64,000 nucleotides of DNA, taken from positions 55,142,949-55,206,948 of the forward strand of contig NC_071355.1 of the NCBI RefSeq assembly GCF_943734655.1, given 5' to 3'. This DNA is from Sabethes cyaneus (Eukaryota; Arthropoda; Insecta; Diptera; Culicidae). Made by a program: the position numbers and the translations under genes. Shown piece after piece: positions 23,411-35,280 of the stretch (positions are counted from its first letter, which is position 1; each line of letters opens with the position of its first letter). The notes under the pieces were generated by a model. That model saw nothing but the letters and a program-made list of their open reading frames with translations. It ran no database searches and was not told the origin of the DNA.

Positions 23411-23631
23411 AATCAAATAAAAAAACTTTTTCTAAATTAAATTCTACTATTTTTATTTATTCGTGACAGATCAAAAACTATTTTTGTACAGACACTGATG
23501 AAGCTTGCAAGTCGAAGGCGAAATACGTATCTGTCGCGAGTAAATAAAAACAGTAGAACTCAATTTGGAAAAAGTTTCTTTCATTTAATTTCAGGTTTCG
23601 TGTTGTACTGAGACGCTCCAATATACTTGAG
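23411..23631 (+). mobile_element. Hammerhead-bearing fold-back element
   Basis: The left arm TTCTACTATTTTTATTTATT (from ~23443) is the inverse of the right arm following the ribozyme (AGTAAATAAAAACAGTAGAA). The far end is the inverted GGTTTCGTGTTGTACTGAGA head, so this copy lies opposite in overall layout to the 36.9-kb copy. Flanks TATAACTTGCTAGAATAATT (left) and TATACTTGAGTCAAGAATAA (right) could be a diverged long target duplication. It carries a complete ribozyme consensus. Confidence 0.7.
23491..23535 (+). ncRNA. Type I hammerhead ribozyme motif, complete
   Basis: The parts in order are: helix I strand GACA (23491-23494); CTGATGA (23495-23501); one extra A (23502); helix II GCTT/AGGC with one U-G pair and an 8-9 nt loop; GAAA (23520-23523); self-complementary helix III ATACGTAT (23523-23530); cleavage C (23531); TGTC (23532-23535), which pairs with GACA. 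All catalytic-core positions of the consensus are present. A 4-bp helix III with no loop is expected to work better as a dimer, as known for mini-hammerheads of animal retroelements. The extra A before helix II has a viroid precedent (CChMVd). Activity is not shown by sequence alone. Confidence 0.75.
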
Positions 23632-23639
23632 TCAAGAAT

Positions 23640-24692
23640 AATTCGCATGGATAATGCACCAGCAATGTAAATTATCTATAATTGACCTGAAATTGTATAT
23701 ATTGAATTGTTCATTTCACGCATGGGGAGAATGTAGCATCCTGCATTTATACCATGTTAGAATATTTGCCTATAATGTGTAATATGTAACACATTAGTTG
23801 CGTAGTTGCCGGTAGCGTATATCGGGACAAAGCGCAAGTGTCGAAGAGGGTTTTTTGCTTCCTGCGGAAATGGGGTTAGCAGTCAGTCCTGAGATGGTGA
23901 ACAAGTAAAATATAGCAATGAGTTAATTCAGGTGATCCAAAATGCAACAATCAAAACAAATTAGTTTACCTGCGTCATCAGTCTTCGGTGATGGGTCCCA
24001 TAGGGTTTCATATTACGAATCCACCGCATGGAGACAAACTTTGTGCCCGCTTCCCAACAGTAATTAAATTTGAAATTTCCATTTTTAGTTTGTCAGCTTT
24101 TTTGCTGCCACAACCTCAGGTACCTATCACCGGTACCGCAAGTGCAGGACATGCATACTGTGCGGTGGCAAACCTCTTCGTCGTTGTCGTCGCCATCGAG
24201 TTAATGATCATAAAAAAACACAGAACCTTCGTCGCAGTGACAATTATTGCAGTAACTAGGAGGTTATACCTATTTTGCTTGCGTTGGCTTGACATGGCAG
24301 AGTAAACTTTTAGCCTACGTGTCGGGGGTTCCCAACATCTGTAGTTCGTTTGTTTTACCATGAGATGCATAAAGCAAGTTTGCTTTGGACATCGCATCTA
24401 AATATATTAGAAATATTTAATCTAGTATTTTAAGTATGAAAGGTTGTTTATTTACATGAACTTTCTGCACACAAAAAGTTTCATTGAAATCTGAGAGGGT
24501 GCTGCCAACCCCATAGACGAGTTGGCGTGAAATCTGTCGCATGGGATAACATGCTAGGTAAACTAGGGAACACCATAGGGATTGATTGTGGATATTTTCA
24601 AGTAACGTTTGGATAAGATTTGGAAAGAAATACGTCAGGATATCGTGCGTGCCAGCTGTAACGCAAACGACGATTGCGACTAGTAAATAAAG
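23640..24692. other. Spacer, nothing recognised
   Basis: Overlapping ORFs on both strands (23988-24305 and 24116-24397) have no recognisable domain and are probably chance. Confidence 0.4.
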
Positions 24693-25019
24693 CAACGGGA
24701 GAATGATTTGAATTCGACTAATTTAAGACAAATGTTATAGATTTTGTGACTTTATAGACTTTTCTGATAGTTACTACTCCTCCGTCTGTAATTACTCTAA
24801 TTAATTAGTAATTAGTATCAGTATTTCCAAAATTGTTCTAAGCTGACTTTTGGAAAGGGCTAATTTTTGTCTTCTTTTTTTTAAATATAACTCGAAAACT
24901 AAAGGACCTACAAAAAAATGAACCATGAGTGACTTTTAGAAAACCTGCTGAATTTTCATAAAAGTCACAAAATCTATAAAATTGGTCTTGAAGTAGTCTA
25001 ATTTAAATCATTCTCCCGT
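24693..25019. mobile_element. ~327-bp MITE with ~70-bp inverted ends
   Basis: AACGGGAGAATGATTTGAAT...TTATAGATTTTGTGACTTTAT on the left is mirrored by ATAAAAGTCACAAAATCTATA...TTAAATCATTCTCCCGTT on the right, with moderate divergence. The target duplication is not clear. It contains no ORF. Confidence 0.7.
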
Positions 25020-25849
25020 TTATGAAAAAATACTGAAAAAAAATTGATTTCTACACTGAAAAAAAAAAAGAATTTTAACAACTAAAAATCGATTTTCCAA
25101 AAAAGGCCTTCTCACAGAAATTGATGAAGTTTTTTTGAAGATAGAGTATTATATGGCCTACAACTCCTCCATACATCGCAAAATGGGCATATTTGAGGGA
25201 AAAGAGTTTTTCTAACAAAGAACAATTCTTCAGAACAATTATTCGTCATAATAATCAAAAAATATTAGTAGAATCTGTTGCCTTCGGCCTTTTGAGGAAG
25301 CTATTTTGTTAGTTAGTTTAGTAGTAGATTGTGATTTGTAGTATATAGAAACTCGCGTCAAACTCACAGAAAAGTGCGCGTTCCAAAGATTGATTGACGT
25401 TGATTTGGATTTAGATGATATTGATGTGGACGTTAATTAAACGCTAGAAATGTGTTGACAATATCACATTTCAACAGATTAGCCCAACAAAAATAAGCAA
25501 AGCAAAGACAGAAATTTTAAAAACTAACTGAGGTTCGTACACTGGACTATCAAGGATGACCATTAACCTGGTCCAGTAGAAAAATGAATTACCTATGAAT
25601 TACAGTTGCACAGAATAATTTCAGAATAATCGTAAACTAGTATTGAAGAAGTCTTGACAAGTTGTCATATTCACGCTCAAGCTGCGCTTAAAGGATTTCC
25701 CGCATCAAGTTGCATCACGGAGAAAAAACGTTGTAGAAAGTACCTGACCGATCCTTTTCAAACTTTCAGACAATAACAAATTACCCACATTAGTAAGTTA
25801 TTTCATTCAACTTCAATAATATAACCGTATGCTCGCATCTTACGCTTAA
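25020..25849. other. Spacer, nothing recognised
   Basis: AT-rich sequence, ending at the C-terminal side of a minus-strand mariner relic. Confidence 0.4.
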
Positions 25850-26340
25850 CTCCACTCGTAAGGTTCTATACAACATCCGGCTGCAGCTTCTTCCGTACGG
25901 AAACCCACCTTTTTCATGTCTTCCAGAGATTTGTCCTCCTTGGAATGCTTCCGTAGTGCCTACTTTATAGTAGCCCAGTATTTTTTAAGGACCTTAGTTC
26001 CGGTGCGTTGGGGGAGTTCATGTCCTTGGGTACGAAAGTGACCTCGTTGGCTTCGTACCACTCCAGGACATCCTTTGAATAGTGGCACGAAACTAGATCC
26101 GGCTAAAAGATCGTAGGGCCCTCGTGTTGCTTCAACATAGGAAGCAGTCACTTCTGTTGACACTCCTCGATCTGCCCGTTTACAGTCATCGCTTGCCAAA
26201 TCATGTATTTCTTGGCAAACTTGAAGGTTTCTGCTTCCTCATTTTCTTCGGAACATCAAGCTTGTGCTGGGCGATGAAGAACAGTGGCCCCGGAAGCTTC
26301 TGGAAGTCCGCCTTGTCCTAAGTCTCATCATTTAATACCC
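25850..26340 (-). mobile_element. mariner-like transposase relic of the DD37E type
   Basis: Minus-strand pieces read VLNDET, stop, DKADFQKLPGPLFF, then KKYMIWQAM, then TVNGQIEECQQK, LLPMLKQHEGPTIF, stop, PDLVSCHYSKDVLEWY, NEVTFVPKDMNSPNAPELRS. From the second catalytic D (PDL) to the expected E after PELRSL there are 37 residues, the ITmD37E spacing known from mosquitoes. A frameshift falls exactly at that E codon (run of A/T near 25988), and there are at least three stops and an internal deletion. It is non-functional. Terminal repeats were not located. Confidence 0.8.
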
Positions 26341-26667
26341 TCCTCTGACCCCCACACCAAAGAGCTCATAATGAGAACCCCCTGGTAGTGGACACATACA
26401 AAAAAAAAATAAAATATAGGAAAATAACAACGCGGAGTATTTAGCTAAACAAAAAAACAAAGTGAGATCCCAATGGAACTTAGTTCCTTCGAAGGGATTC
26501 ACGTAAAACTGTAAAACAAAACAAAAAAAAAAAGAAAAAAAGCATATAGCTCTATAGTGAAGTCGTTTGTGGCACAGATAAGTTACTTAAACTACTATAT
26601 AATCGAGATGTAGGGAAAAAAACTAGCAGAAGCCAGAAAAAACCTACATGTATAAATGGTTGACACG
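26341..26667. other. A-rich spacer
   Basis: Several A-runs (about 26400-26410 and 26520-26540) but no gene. It could include the 3' untranslated part of the minus-strand retrotransposon to its right, but on that strand the runs are T, not A. Confidence 0.4.
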
Positions 26668-27372
26668 TTAAATAATATACTCATTTACCTTCCTTATTAT
26701 ATACTGTTTTAGCTTGCTTTTCATAAGGACACTACTTCTTATTGTTTTTATTTCATTTGGAAGCAAATTGTACTTTGATGGACCATAATTAGTGATACGT
26801 TGTAGACCCAAGTTGGTAGATGCTCTGCTTCTTAATAACTCATTCGAATGTCTAGTATAGGGATAGTTTCGCCTGGTCGTAAATATAATATTGCTACGGA
26901 AAGTTCGGTCATGTGAGGCATTATGTACAAACATGATAGTTTGAGAGTCGTGCAATCCTAAGATGGGTATAATTTTATGATCTAAGCTTGTATAAAGCGA
27001 ATACGTCGAGAATAAATGCGGTAAATTGAAAATTATTTTTATACATCTGTTTTGCAAGGTTTGGATCTTTTTAAGTTTTGATTTAGCAGCGTGACCCCAG
27101 ACAATGACTAAATACTGAAATATAGAGTGGATACACGCATAATAAAATTTTAGTAATGATTTATGCGGCACGAAGCAGCGTACTCTTTTTATAAGCCCAC
27201 ATAGCGACGAAACTTTGCTGGATACATGCTTAATATGTGTGCCCCAGGAAAGACAAGAGTCTAAATGCAGTCCTAAATACTTAAAAGACACAACTTTTCC
27301 AATACTCAAATTGCCGACGAGCGGATCAGGATGTTGACAGATTTTTTTTCGCGACGAGTGAAAAAGCATGTA

Positions 27373-27776
27373 CCGTGGACCCCCGTTCGTTTGACCGTTT
27401 TTAATCTGAACACTTTTTAATTTGAACCCCGTTGGTTTGCACGACGTGCAAATTAAAAATGGTTCAAATGTCATTCTCAATATGAATCATTTGCTAATGC
27501 GGACAATGCACATAAACACGATTTATTTGCACTGATCTACCGTGTTTAATCTGTTTCACATTGCGTTTTCCCAACGGTTATGGAAGAAATCCGATCGAAA
27601 AATGAAATATTCGCTGCTAGTAACTGCCAACTGAATCGAACCACCAAAACAATAACAAAGAGCAGGGCAGCCAATTCACACAAACTTCAGCCTATTTATG
27701 GTTACTAGTTGTTCAAATTAAAAACTAACCCCGTTAGTTTGCATGAGGAATCGTTCAAACGAACGGGGGTCCACTG
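27373..27776. mobile_element. 404-bp MITE (pogo/Tigger-like), TA target duplication
   Basis: The right end, read inward, is CAGTGGACCCCCGTTCGTTT. The left end is CCGTGGACCCCCGTTCGTTT, one base different. TA lies at 27371-27372 and 27777-27778. A CAGTG start with a TA duplication is typical of pogo-like elements. It interrupts the RT reading frame of the surrounding element, so it is younger than that insertion. Confidence 0.85.
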
Positions 27777-28063
27777 TATTTTGTTTTCGATAGGTTCAAC
27801 GAGAAAATTAAAAAATTCAATAAGAGTTGATAAGTCCGATTCTATGTCTTTTACTATGGACTGAACATTAGCGCGAGGGTAAAACAATGCAGTATCGTCT
27901 GCAAACAGTTTAGGTATGCCTTGAAGTTGTAAGTTTCCAATATCATTAATGAAGACCAAAAACAATAGAGGACCTATGTTACTACCTTGCGGAACTCCAA
28001 TGTCAATCGATCGTAAAGTGCTATGAACATCGTTAATAGCAACAAATTGTTTCCGGTTTGTTA

Positions 28064-28757
28064 GGCGTGGTACACAAATTACGTAACGCAAAAAATCCGG
28101 ATTTTTTACCCCCTCCCTCCCCTATGTAACGATAAGTAACGCTTGGTATAACCCCCCCATTAAATTACGTAGCGTTGGCCAAACCCTCTCCCCCCTTGAC
28201 ACTGAAAAAATTCACATAAATCGTATAATTTTTTATTTTAATAAATTGAACAAAATCATGTTAAAAACAACAATCAGGCACTGATCCATGTTGAGGTCAA
28301 TTGGTTTTCAACCATAACATTGTGTCGCCATCGCCAGTAATAAATTGGACTTCCGGAAAAACGGCAAACAATTTTTCTTCCGTACCATACATTAAACCTA
28401 GTGTCGGAAGTAGTGCGCTATAGCAAATGAGACGTGCTATACAGCGCACTACTTCCGACATTAGGTTTAATGTACGGTACGGAAGAAAAATCGTTTGCCG
28501 TTTTTTCGGAAGTCCAATTTTGTCCTGGATACACAAGATTTGAAAATGTACTAGGATCGTCTTCACCAGTTACAAACCAGAATTTTGAATTTGAATCTCT
28601 ATCAGTTTGAATCAATTCACTGTTTCACACCATCAACACGTTCTTTGTGTTACGTAACTATTCTTCGGACTCCCCCTCCCCCCTATGTAACAAAAAGTAA
28701 CGCAAACTGGACCCCCCTCCCTCCCCTCCAAGCGTTACGTAATTTGTGTACGAAGCC
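28064..28757. mobile_element. 694-bp MITE, TTA target duplication
   Basis: The left end is GGCGTGGTACACAAATTACG and the right end, inverted, is GGCTTCGTACACAAATTACG. TTA occurs at both junctions (28061-28063 and 28758-28760), a 3-bp TWA duplication as in PIF/Harbinger elements. Inside is a strong palindrome (28342-28520). Removing it reconnects the RT frame of the host retrotransposon. Confidence 0.85.
28342..28520. repeat. Central palindrome of the 694-bp MITE
   Basis: AAATTGGACTTCCGGAAAAA, CGGCAAACAATTTTTCTTCC, GTAC..TACATTAAACCTA and GTCGGAAGTAGTGCGC are mirrored on the right side with very few mismatches. The loop is only about 15-20 bp near 28430. Arms are ~80 bp. Such a transcript would form a long hairpin. 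Confidence 0.85.
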
Positions 28758-29613
28758 TTAGATAGTTTTTTATCAGGTCATTAGCGACTCCTCTAACTCC
28801 ATATCGCTCAAGTTTTTTTAATAGAATTTCATGATTTATGGTGTCAAATGCTTTTTTAAGATCGATAAATAAGCCACCTACGATTTTTTTGTCGTCAATT
28901 TCTTCTATCAACTTATCAACAAGCTCTATAATGGCGGTTGATGTTCCACAGCCTTCCCGGAAACCACATTGAAACTTGTACAGAACATTATTAGCACAGA
29001 AAAAGTTTACAAGCCGGTTTGTTAACAGTTTTTCCATGATTTTGTTCAAAACTGATAATGTTGAAATAGGGCGATAGTTAGAGGGATCAGAAGTATCACC
29101 AGATTTAAATACAGGCGAGACTTTTGCAATTTTAAAGACGTCAGGATAAGCCCCGCTTTCTATTATTCTATTGAAGAGCTTCGCGATTATCTCGGAAAAT
29201 GGACGTACGTTGGCTTTTATCAAGTCTGCTGGTAGATTATCATGCCCTCTACTTTTATTCACATCAAGTTGATTTATCAGAATTGTGACTTCGTTCACGC
29301 TAGCGGGTCTCAGAAAGATAGAGTTACTAACACGCTTTAACGGTTTCAAACAATCGAAACTAGACTTTGGGAGTTTACCGGCCAGGTTATTTCCAATAGT
29401 AGCAAAATAGTTATTAAACACTTCAGCAACCTCGCGATCAGAGTCTAAGACTTTTCCGTCAATTCGCAATTTTATTTGGTCACTAGTTTTTGAACGTCCA
29501 AAAATTTCGTTCAACTTTTTCCAAACATTAGAATGATTAGAACTTTCAAGTATGTTTTCGTGATATTCTCTTTTACACCGTTTCTTAGCAGCTTTAAGCT
29601 TTTTCGTAACCAA

Positions 29614-31349
29614 ACAGCTGTGAATATGCTATCACAGAACAATTCTACTTCTTTTTATCGCGGAAGAACACAAAAATTCCCCTCTGATATGAAAATATAA
29701 ATCAATTTTCATTCACTAGTCATTAGCAGCATTTTGTTTTTAAATTCAGCATATGGTGCGTTATTTACACTACTACCAATATGTGAGACCTGAAACGCCT
29801 GAAACGCTTCTATCGTGTTGGCATAGCTAGTATTTGAGTGACAACCGGCGCTAACGTAGGTATATAAACGATTCAATGGTACACTAGCGCCAGCAGCAAG
29901 CTGTTGTCACTGCAAAACTAATTATCTTCAATGAGCCCGGAATGTAGGCAATAGCGACACGTTATCCATCGGTTTCTCTTTTATCTGTTTTCGCAAAGCA
30001 TCTAATCCCTGTGCAGGCTGTTTCGGCCGGTCGAATTTCAAAAACACAGACACAACTGTAGAAAATGGGTTCAATATAGCCGCAGCGACTTCATAATTTC
30101 TCGCGACTATAACTCAAATTCAGTAGCGTTTCATTAAAATCTAAATACACGCCGATATTCAGTAAATAATATTCTATCAACTGGTATAAAAATCTTGTCT
30201 CGAATAAATATAGGTTCAACGTAATTCCTGAACATTGTTCAGGCTACCGCTTAATGGGCTGGAAATACCCTCCTATTTTTTTCACACACAAAATTACATC
30301 GGCTAGCGCAATTACGCGTTTTTCTTTGTTTTGCCTATAGATTTGATAGCTGCGTTGCTAACAATCAGCAGTTTAGTTCGAAAGTGTTTATTCAGTCTAT
30401 AGAAACATTTCCCATTATTAATTTGCTTTAAAAAATGATTGTTTATAAAATCTTACAAGTGTCCGTCGTTCCCGCAGTGTCCGTCTTTACCGCCCTTCCC
30501 CTACCCGGGCCGGCGCTTCCCTTAAGCAAAACATGCAGCTGTTTGGAGCGCCACTTCGAGGGGGCGCCATATCGCCAACATTTAAAAAACTGTAGCATTA
30601 AATAATAATATCCTATGCAAACCAATGGTGTGCTGGCATCTGTTCGTCTCGTCTCGATTCTGTTATCGTTTCGCTTTACGCCGACGCAACGACGACCAAC
30701 GCAAACACTCCGATGCTGATTAGGTTTTTCCCATAGAAGAGATATTGTTTTATGTAGGGCTAGATTAGGGATAGTTTTTTAAGTTAGAAAATGTATTTTA
30801 TAGGAAAATAGAATAGAGTCGGGGTTTTGCCTCGTAACAAGACGCACGTCTTCTTTCTATTTTAAATTGTTTAATATCATCGCCCAACCTCCTTCACTAA
30901 TTCTAATGAATAGGCCGACATAAGCATTCTTTTCGGACTCCCGCTCTTGTTTATTCATGCACTGCAACGACTTTTGCGAGTGTGTATTTAGCTAACAGCC
31001 ACGGCGGTCGCTCTCGCACGTCATTACAGCCTGAGCAACTGATACCGATCACTCGCGAGGACTCGCACTCTCGCCCGAGTGTAAAATTGAGGACCTACGA
31101 TGAAGAAAAAAACAAAAAGTAATGCAACATCTATATCCCAGTATGCCACTAGCCCTCACGGGCAGCTGGCTGCTCATGAGTTGTTTGCCTCGTGAGTGGT
31201 TATGCAGAAAGACGCTACGATACTGTGCGTTTGCGAGTATGTAGGTAGTAAAATATCTGCACACAGCAACGCCGGCTGTTTTTCGTTTGTTCTGGGGGCG
31301 CCATTTTGAAAATTTGCGTGGAGTGACAAATTGGCTAACGCCGGCCCTG
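29614..31349. other. Spacer, nothing firmly recognised
   Basis: 30470-30570 and 31260-31340 both contain CGCCGGC and GGGGGCGCCAT phrases that suggest a shared repeat, but I could not define its ends. Short ORFs show no domain. Confidence 0.35.
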
Positions 31350-31555
31350 TCCCCTACCATGTACCATGCGTCTCCATTGACCCACATTTTCATACCTACA
31401 AATTTCAAGTTTCTTCAAAAAATACCTGAAGGTTCCTCAGGCTACACCTCAAAAGGCACTGCAGTAAAGTTCTATATCGACAGGACTACACTATGGTGCA
31501 TATGGTTAAGCTCTCAACATGTGACGGATAGTGATGTTTTCTTGTAAGCCAAGTG
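31350..31555 (+). repeat. Dispersed repeat, copy 1 of 3
   Basis: TACCATGTACCATGCGTCTC, CAAATTTCAAGTTTCTTCAA, GGCTACACCT and CTATATCGACAGGACTACAC recur, diverged, at 35015-35280 (inverted) and 37240-37500 (same strand). The family is not identified. Confidence 0.7.
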
Positions 31556-34500
31556 TTCCGTTTGATTTTTGAAGACTTCAAGTTCCTATCTGCCTTGCTG
31601 TCAAACAAGTACAGTCGTTTGAAGAATGCGGTCTAAATTAGAAGCATCTTAGTTTGTCAATAACACAGCTCCATTAGGACTAAATAAGTCATTGGTAGAT
31701 TATACTCTTTTTTTATTGGTTTAAGTCGAAGTTTATGATTGAAACTAAATGAAATATTCTGTAACTTTATCCTTCATCTTACATTTCGATTGTGAAACCC
31801 AATCGATAACATTGGCGATAGTTTGTGTGATTATTTTTTTTTGTATTTATGCGGTTAAGCTTAAAGCTAATCACTGTGTGGTCCCATCAATCACGTCAAA
31901 TTTCCTGCAAACTAATATTCAACAACCGACCGCAGAATGCTGTCCTAGGGTGCCAAAATATACCACGATTATTCTGAACTGGTGCCGGTAGTTGCGGCGC
32001 AGGTATGTCTATATGTACATATATGCTTGTGTGCGGTAGATAGAGAACGGACAAATGGACAGATGTAGCCGCATGCCGTCGCCGGGTTGTTTTCCTAATG
32101 GTGAGCCAAACATAAACCTGCAGCGAGTATTCCCCATCCTCGCGGTGCTCGGGGTAAACCTGCTGCATATATACCTACAAATGTCGTCGCTGTTCAACTG
32201 GCTTGTTCTGCAACATATCTCGGGCGAGGTCCAATGCTTTACGCTAGTCACTTCTGAGAGAATGGCTAAAATTGCCGAAATATGCTATGAAACTGCACAT
32301 CAGATGTTTTGATTAGTCATTTCTATTTTATTTGTTTTGAGACAGGAAAAAATAGTACATCATCGACGTTGTGTATGTGAATTTATCATCGGAGCGTATT
32401 GACGGTGCACGGGGAGCGAATGTTTGCATAGGCTTTCGGGCTTTTTGTTGTTCGGGTGCGGCGCAACAACTACCGGCAGATTTAAGGCTTATTTATACGT
32501 TTTGTTAACCTGCTCGTAATCGAAATGCAGCACTGTGCTAGCCAGTGACGCTCCTGTTGAGCCTTCGGCTAGTATTAATCTTTCTTCTCCGACCGACCGA
32601 CCGACCGACTGGGCGACCGGCAGCACTACTGCACTCTTGGTGGAGAGTACCCAGCGCGAGGTTCAGGGAAGGTTGGAGGGGTATTCCGGAATAATAGCGC
32701 TAGTTGGCCACATTTTCACCAACTTTGGGGAATAGCAGAATTATTTAGACCTAAAACGAGAAATTTAATAAATATGTTGTAGCTAAAATAATGCAAAATA
32801 ATTCCGCTAGGGAAGGAGGTTTGTTAGCATGGGCCATCGGGAGTGGGATTGGCCCACCGCTTTTGGTAGCGAAATATTTTAACTGTGGGACACGACGGTA
32901 AGTGCAATTGCTGTCTGCATGAATTTGATTTGATGAACACTTTTTATTGTACTTTTAGTCTTATCCTATTACTCACGGGTAATTTATCTAAGCTCGTCAG
33001 GTTTGTCTGTTCCTTGATGAAATACAGTATTGTTTATCAATTCAGCCCACAGTGCATTGTATCCACACTCTTTGGTGGACCGGCAAGGCTTACCGAAGGG
33101 TGCACTGAAAATGTTTATGCAATGGAGCATTATGCCACCAAAATTTATTAGATACCATACATTCCCGCCAGTAGATCATGGCGCACGGACATCACGCTAA
33201 ATACAAGCACAGTTGTAAGCTGATGTGTACGTACCTCGAGCATAAGCAGGAACTGGACGAACCACATACTGCATCAACAAAATGGTCAAATGGAGAGAGT
33301 CTATTTATCAAATCTCAGAACTACCGTCAAGGTCAGTCATGCGGCAGCAGTGAATCGGGTATTATATGTTATGAATATTGCCAAGAACGCGGTATCTGGA
33401 TTGGACAGGTCCATTTTAGGCTCGTCGTCGTCGTGCAGATGACAATGCTAAATCAATCCCAGGATGCAGATCACAAATCTTCGTCATGTCAGAGCCGCAA
33501 GTGTTTGCGTTTTGCGTTCATATCCAATCCATGGAATCCAACATGTCATTCAGAAGAAGGCTTGCTATTGAATGCACATATTAGTTGTCTACTAGCGGGT
33601 TTTCGCTTCGATTGATAGAACGCGTTGGCTCCACAAATCATGCGACGCGTGAATGAACTCAAGCTGGAAAAGCTTTCAACTGTCAACAGGAGGAACATCA
33701 ATGTTGCGCTGGATGTTGGATCAAAATTGAAACAAATCAACGTATTCACATAAAAAACCCCTAAGACAGTGTATTTTCAAACTGACATAAACTACACAGT
33801 AAAAGTGTAAATAGTTTCTGCTGAAAATCGTTTAATTCTAAAAGACAAATTGTAAATTTGCAACCGCAATGGGCTAAATACACGCTCGGTATACACTCAA
33901 CTCATTCCGTTCCGGTGACTTTCACCATTACACTCCCGCTGGATCGGCAAGCCAAACCGCTGTTGGCAGTCGGTGGTGTCGGTGGGCGAGACTTCCCAAT
34001 GTTTGTCTATTTTTCTCGGTACAGATTTATATTTATTTTAATTTAACTTGTTGACACTGCATCAAGAGCGGACGCACACACACTGAGTGAAGTTCAATGA
34101 AATGGAAGTTAAACTTTAACGTAGTTATTAACCTTGTTAAGAGTTTCACTTGAACTCGATTCGAACGCGTTTACTATACTCATATGAAGTAGAGTGTAGT
34201 ATAGTAAAACCGACCAGCCATCGCATCGATGTCAGCATGTTTCGTGCTGGTTTTACCCATGTTCGAACGCACATTGGTGCACCGTTATCGGGCACCACCG
34301 GCGAGCGCGCGTGAGGATATCACAGCCAACAGCAACGACAGGAGATTCATCATGCTGGGAGCGCACTTTCATTTCCCCGCGGGTGTTCGAATTCGCAGCA
34401 AACAAAAAGTTGAACATAAATTAAATTTGATGTTCTGTTTGCTAGCATTGCGACTTTGCCGGTTGCAGATTGGATTAACATGTGGGCAACGCTAGCGGCG

Positions 34501-34685
34501 GGTGTTTGGCAATATGTTTATTTTGTCGATAGAAATTACTTTGTGAATTATAACACAATGGAGAAAAATGTATTTTAATTTACCAAATGGTATTATCTGT
34601 CTACAGTCATGCCTTTGCTGTCAGGCATCTTGGCTTTTATTTGCCGTCAACTTCAGCAAGTTGAATCTTTGATGTTTATCTTTTG

Positions 34686-34718
<33 letters not shown>

Positions 34719-34989
34719 GTATGCAATCGTGCACAAATGCAATACAAATGCTTATACTTTTACAATGATACAATGTGGACTGAGTTCCAGGATCAGAAGA
34801 TTGAGTTTTATATGGCACTAGCTGTGTTTCGTTTGCTTCAAACGACCCTGATATGGTTCAAGAGTTCTGCAAAATCGACGAATCACATGTGCCTAGGTAA
34901 AGCACTTTGAGTTCGAATCCGATATTAATTGGCTCGGATTGAACCGTTTCTAAACTGGGGATCTTCTAGCTGGATAAAATATAATAAAC
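31556..34989. other. Spacer with no recognised gene; A-tract at 34686-34716
   Basis: ORF 33178-33615 (145 codons, no introns) has no recognisable domain. A ~31-bp A-tract at 34686 could be the tail of an unidentified retroposed sequence. A TTTACTATAC...GTATAGTAAA hairpin lies at ~34169-34208, and a short (CCGA)n run lies near 32590. A B-box-like GAGTTCGAATCCG at ~34909 hints at a tRNA-derived relic but is not convincing alone. Confidence 0.35.
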
Positions 34990-35014
34990 TAATAATAAAA
35001 TATAATAAACCTAC

Positions 35015-35280
35015 TAACAAGGAAACATCACTATCGGTCACAGGATTAGAGCTTAACACCATACCATAGTGTAGTCCTGTCGATCTAGAACTTCACTGCA
35101 CTGCTCGTATAGGTGTAGCCTATGGAACTTTTTTGAGAAAACTTAACTTGAAATTTATATGGGCATTTGACTTAATGGAGGCGCATGGTACATTGTGAAT
35201 ATCCGGAACGTTCAAGTAACAGATCAAAAAGAAAATAATATTGTTTGGAAAAGGATAATTAGATTATGCAACAAGCCTTT
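35015..35280 (-). repeat. Dispersed repeat, copy 2 of 3 (left arm of inverted pair)
   Basis: CGATCTAGAACTTCACTGCA, GGTGTAGCCTATGGAACTTT, GGAGGCGCATGGTACATTGT and CGGAACGTTCAAGTAACAG are inverted relative to 37240-37460. The two flank ~2 kb holding a retrotransposon relic and the palindromic ribozyme element. Confidence 0.75.

Larger units (their letters stand above)
26668..29613 (-). mobile_element. CR1/L2-like non-LTR retrotransposon RT, split by two MITEs
   Basis: The minus strand reads from 29613: a pre-RT region (KKRCKREYHENI), NYRPISTLSVLNKIMEKLL, QCGFREGCGTSTAI, GGLFIDLKKAFDTINHEILL. A MITE (28064-28757) interrupts at IKNYL. The frame resumes with GVPQGSNIGPLLFLVFINDI and LFADDTALFY (catalytic FADD). 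A second MITE (27373-27776) interrupts after VEPIENK, and the tail resumes with VSFKYLGLHLDSCLSW, WGHAAKSKLKKIQTLQNRCI and a C-terminus ending near 26668. Excluding the MITEs the RT is nearly free of stops. The endonuclease half is absent, so the copy is 5'-truncated. Clade assignment is from motif style only. Confidence 0.85.

Noticed and set aside
33178..33615. 145-codon ORF as a possible gene
   Set aside because: No recognisable domain, no clear splice or start context, and the length is not exceptional by chance in this window.
34860..34930. tRNA gene suggested by GAGTTCGAATCCG
   Set aside because: Only the B box is convincing; acceptor and anticodon stems could not be formed by eye.
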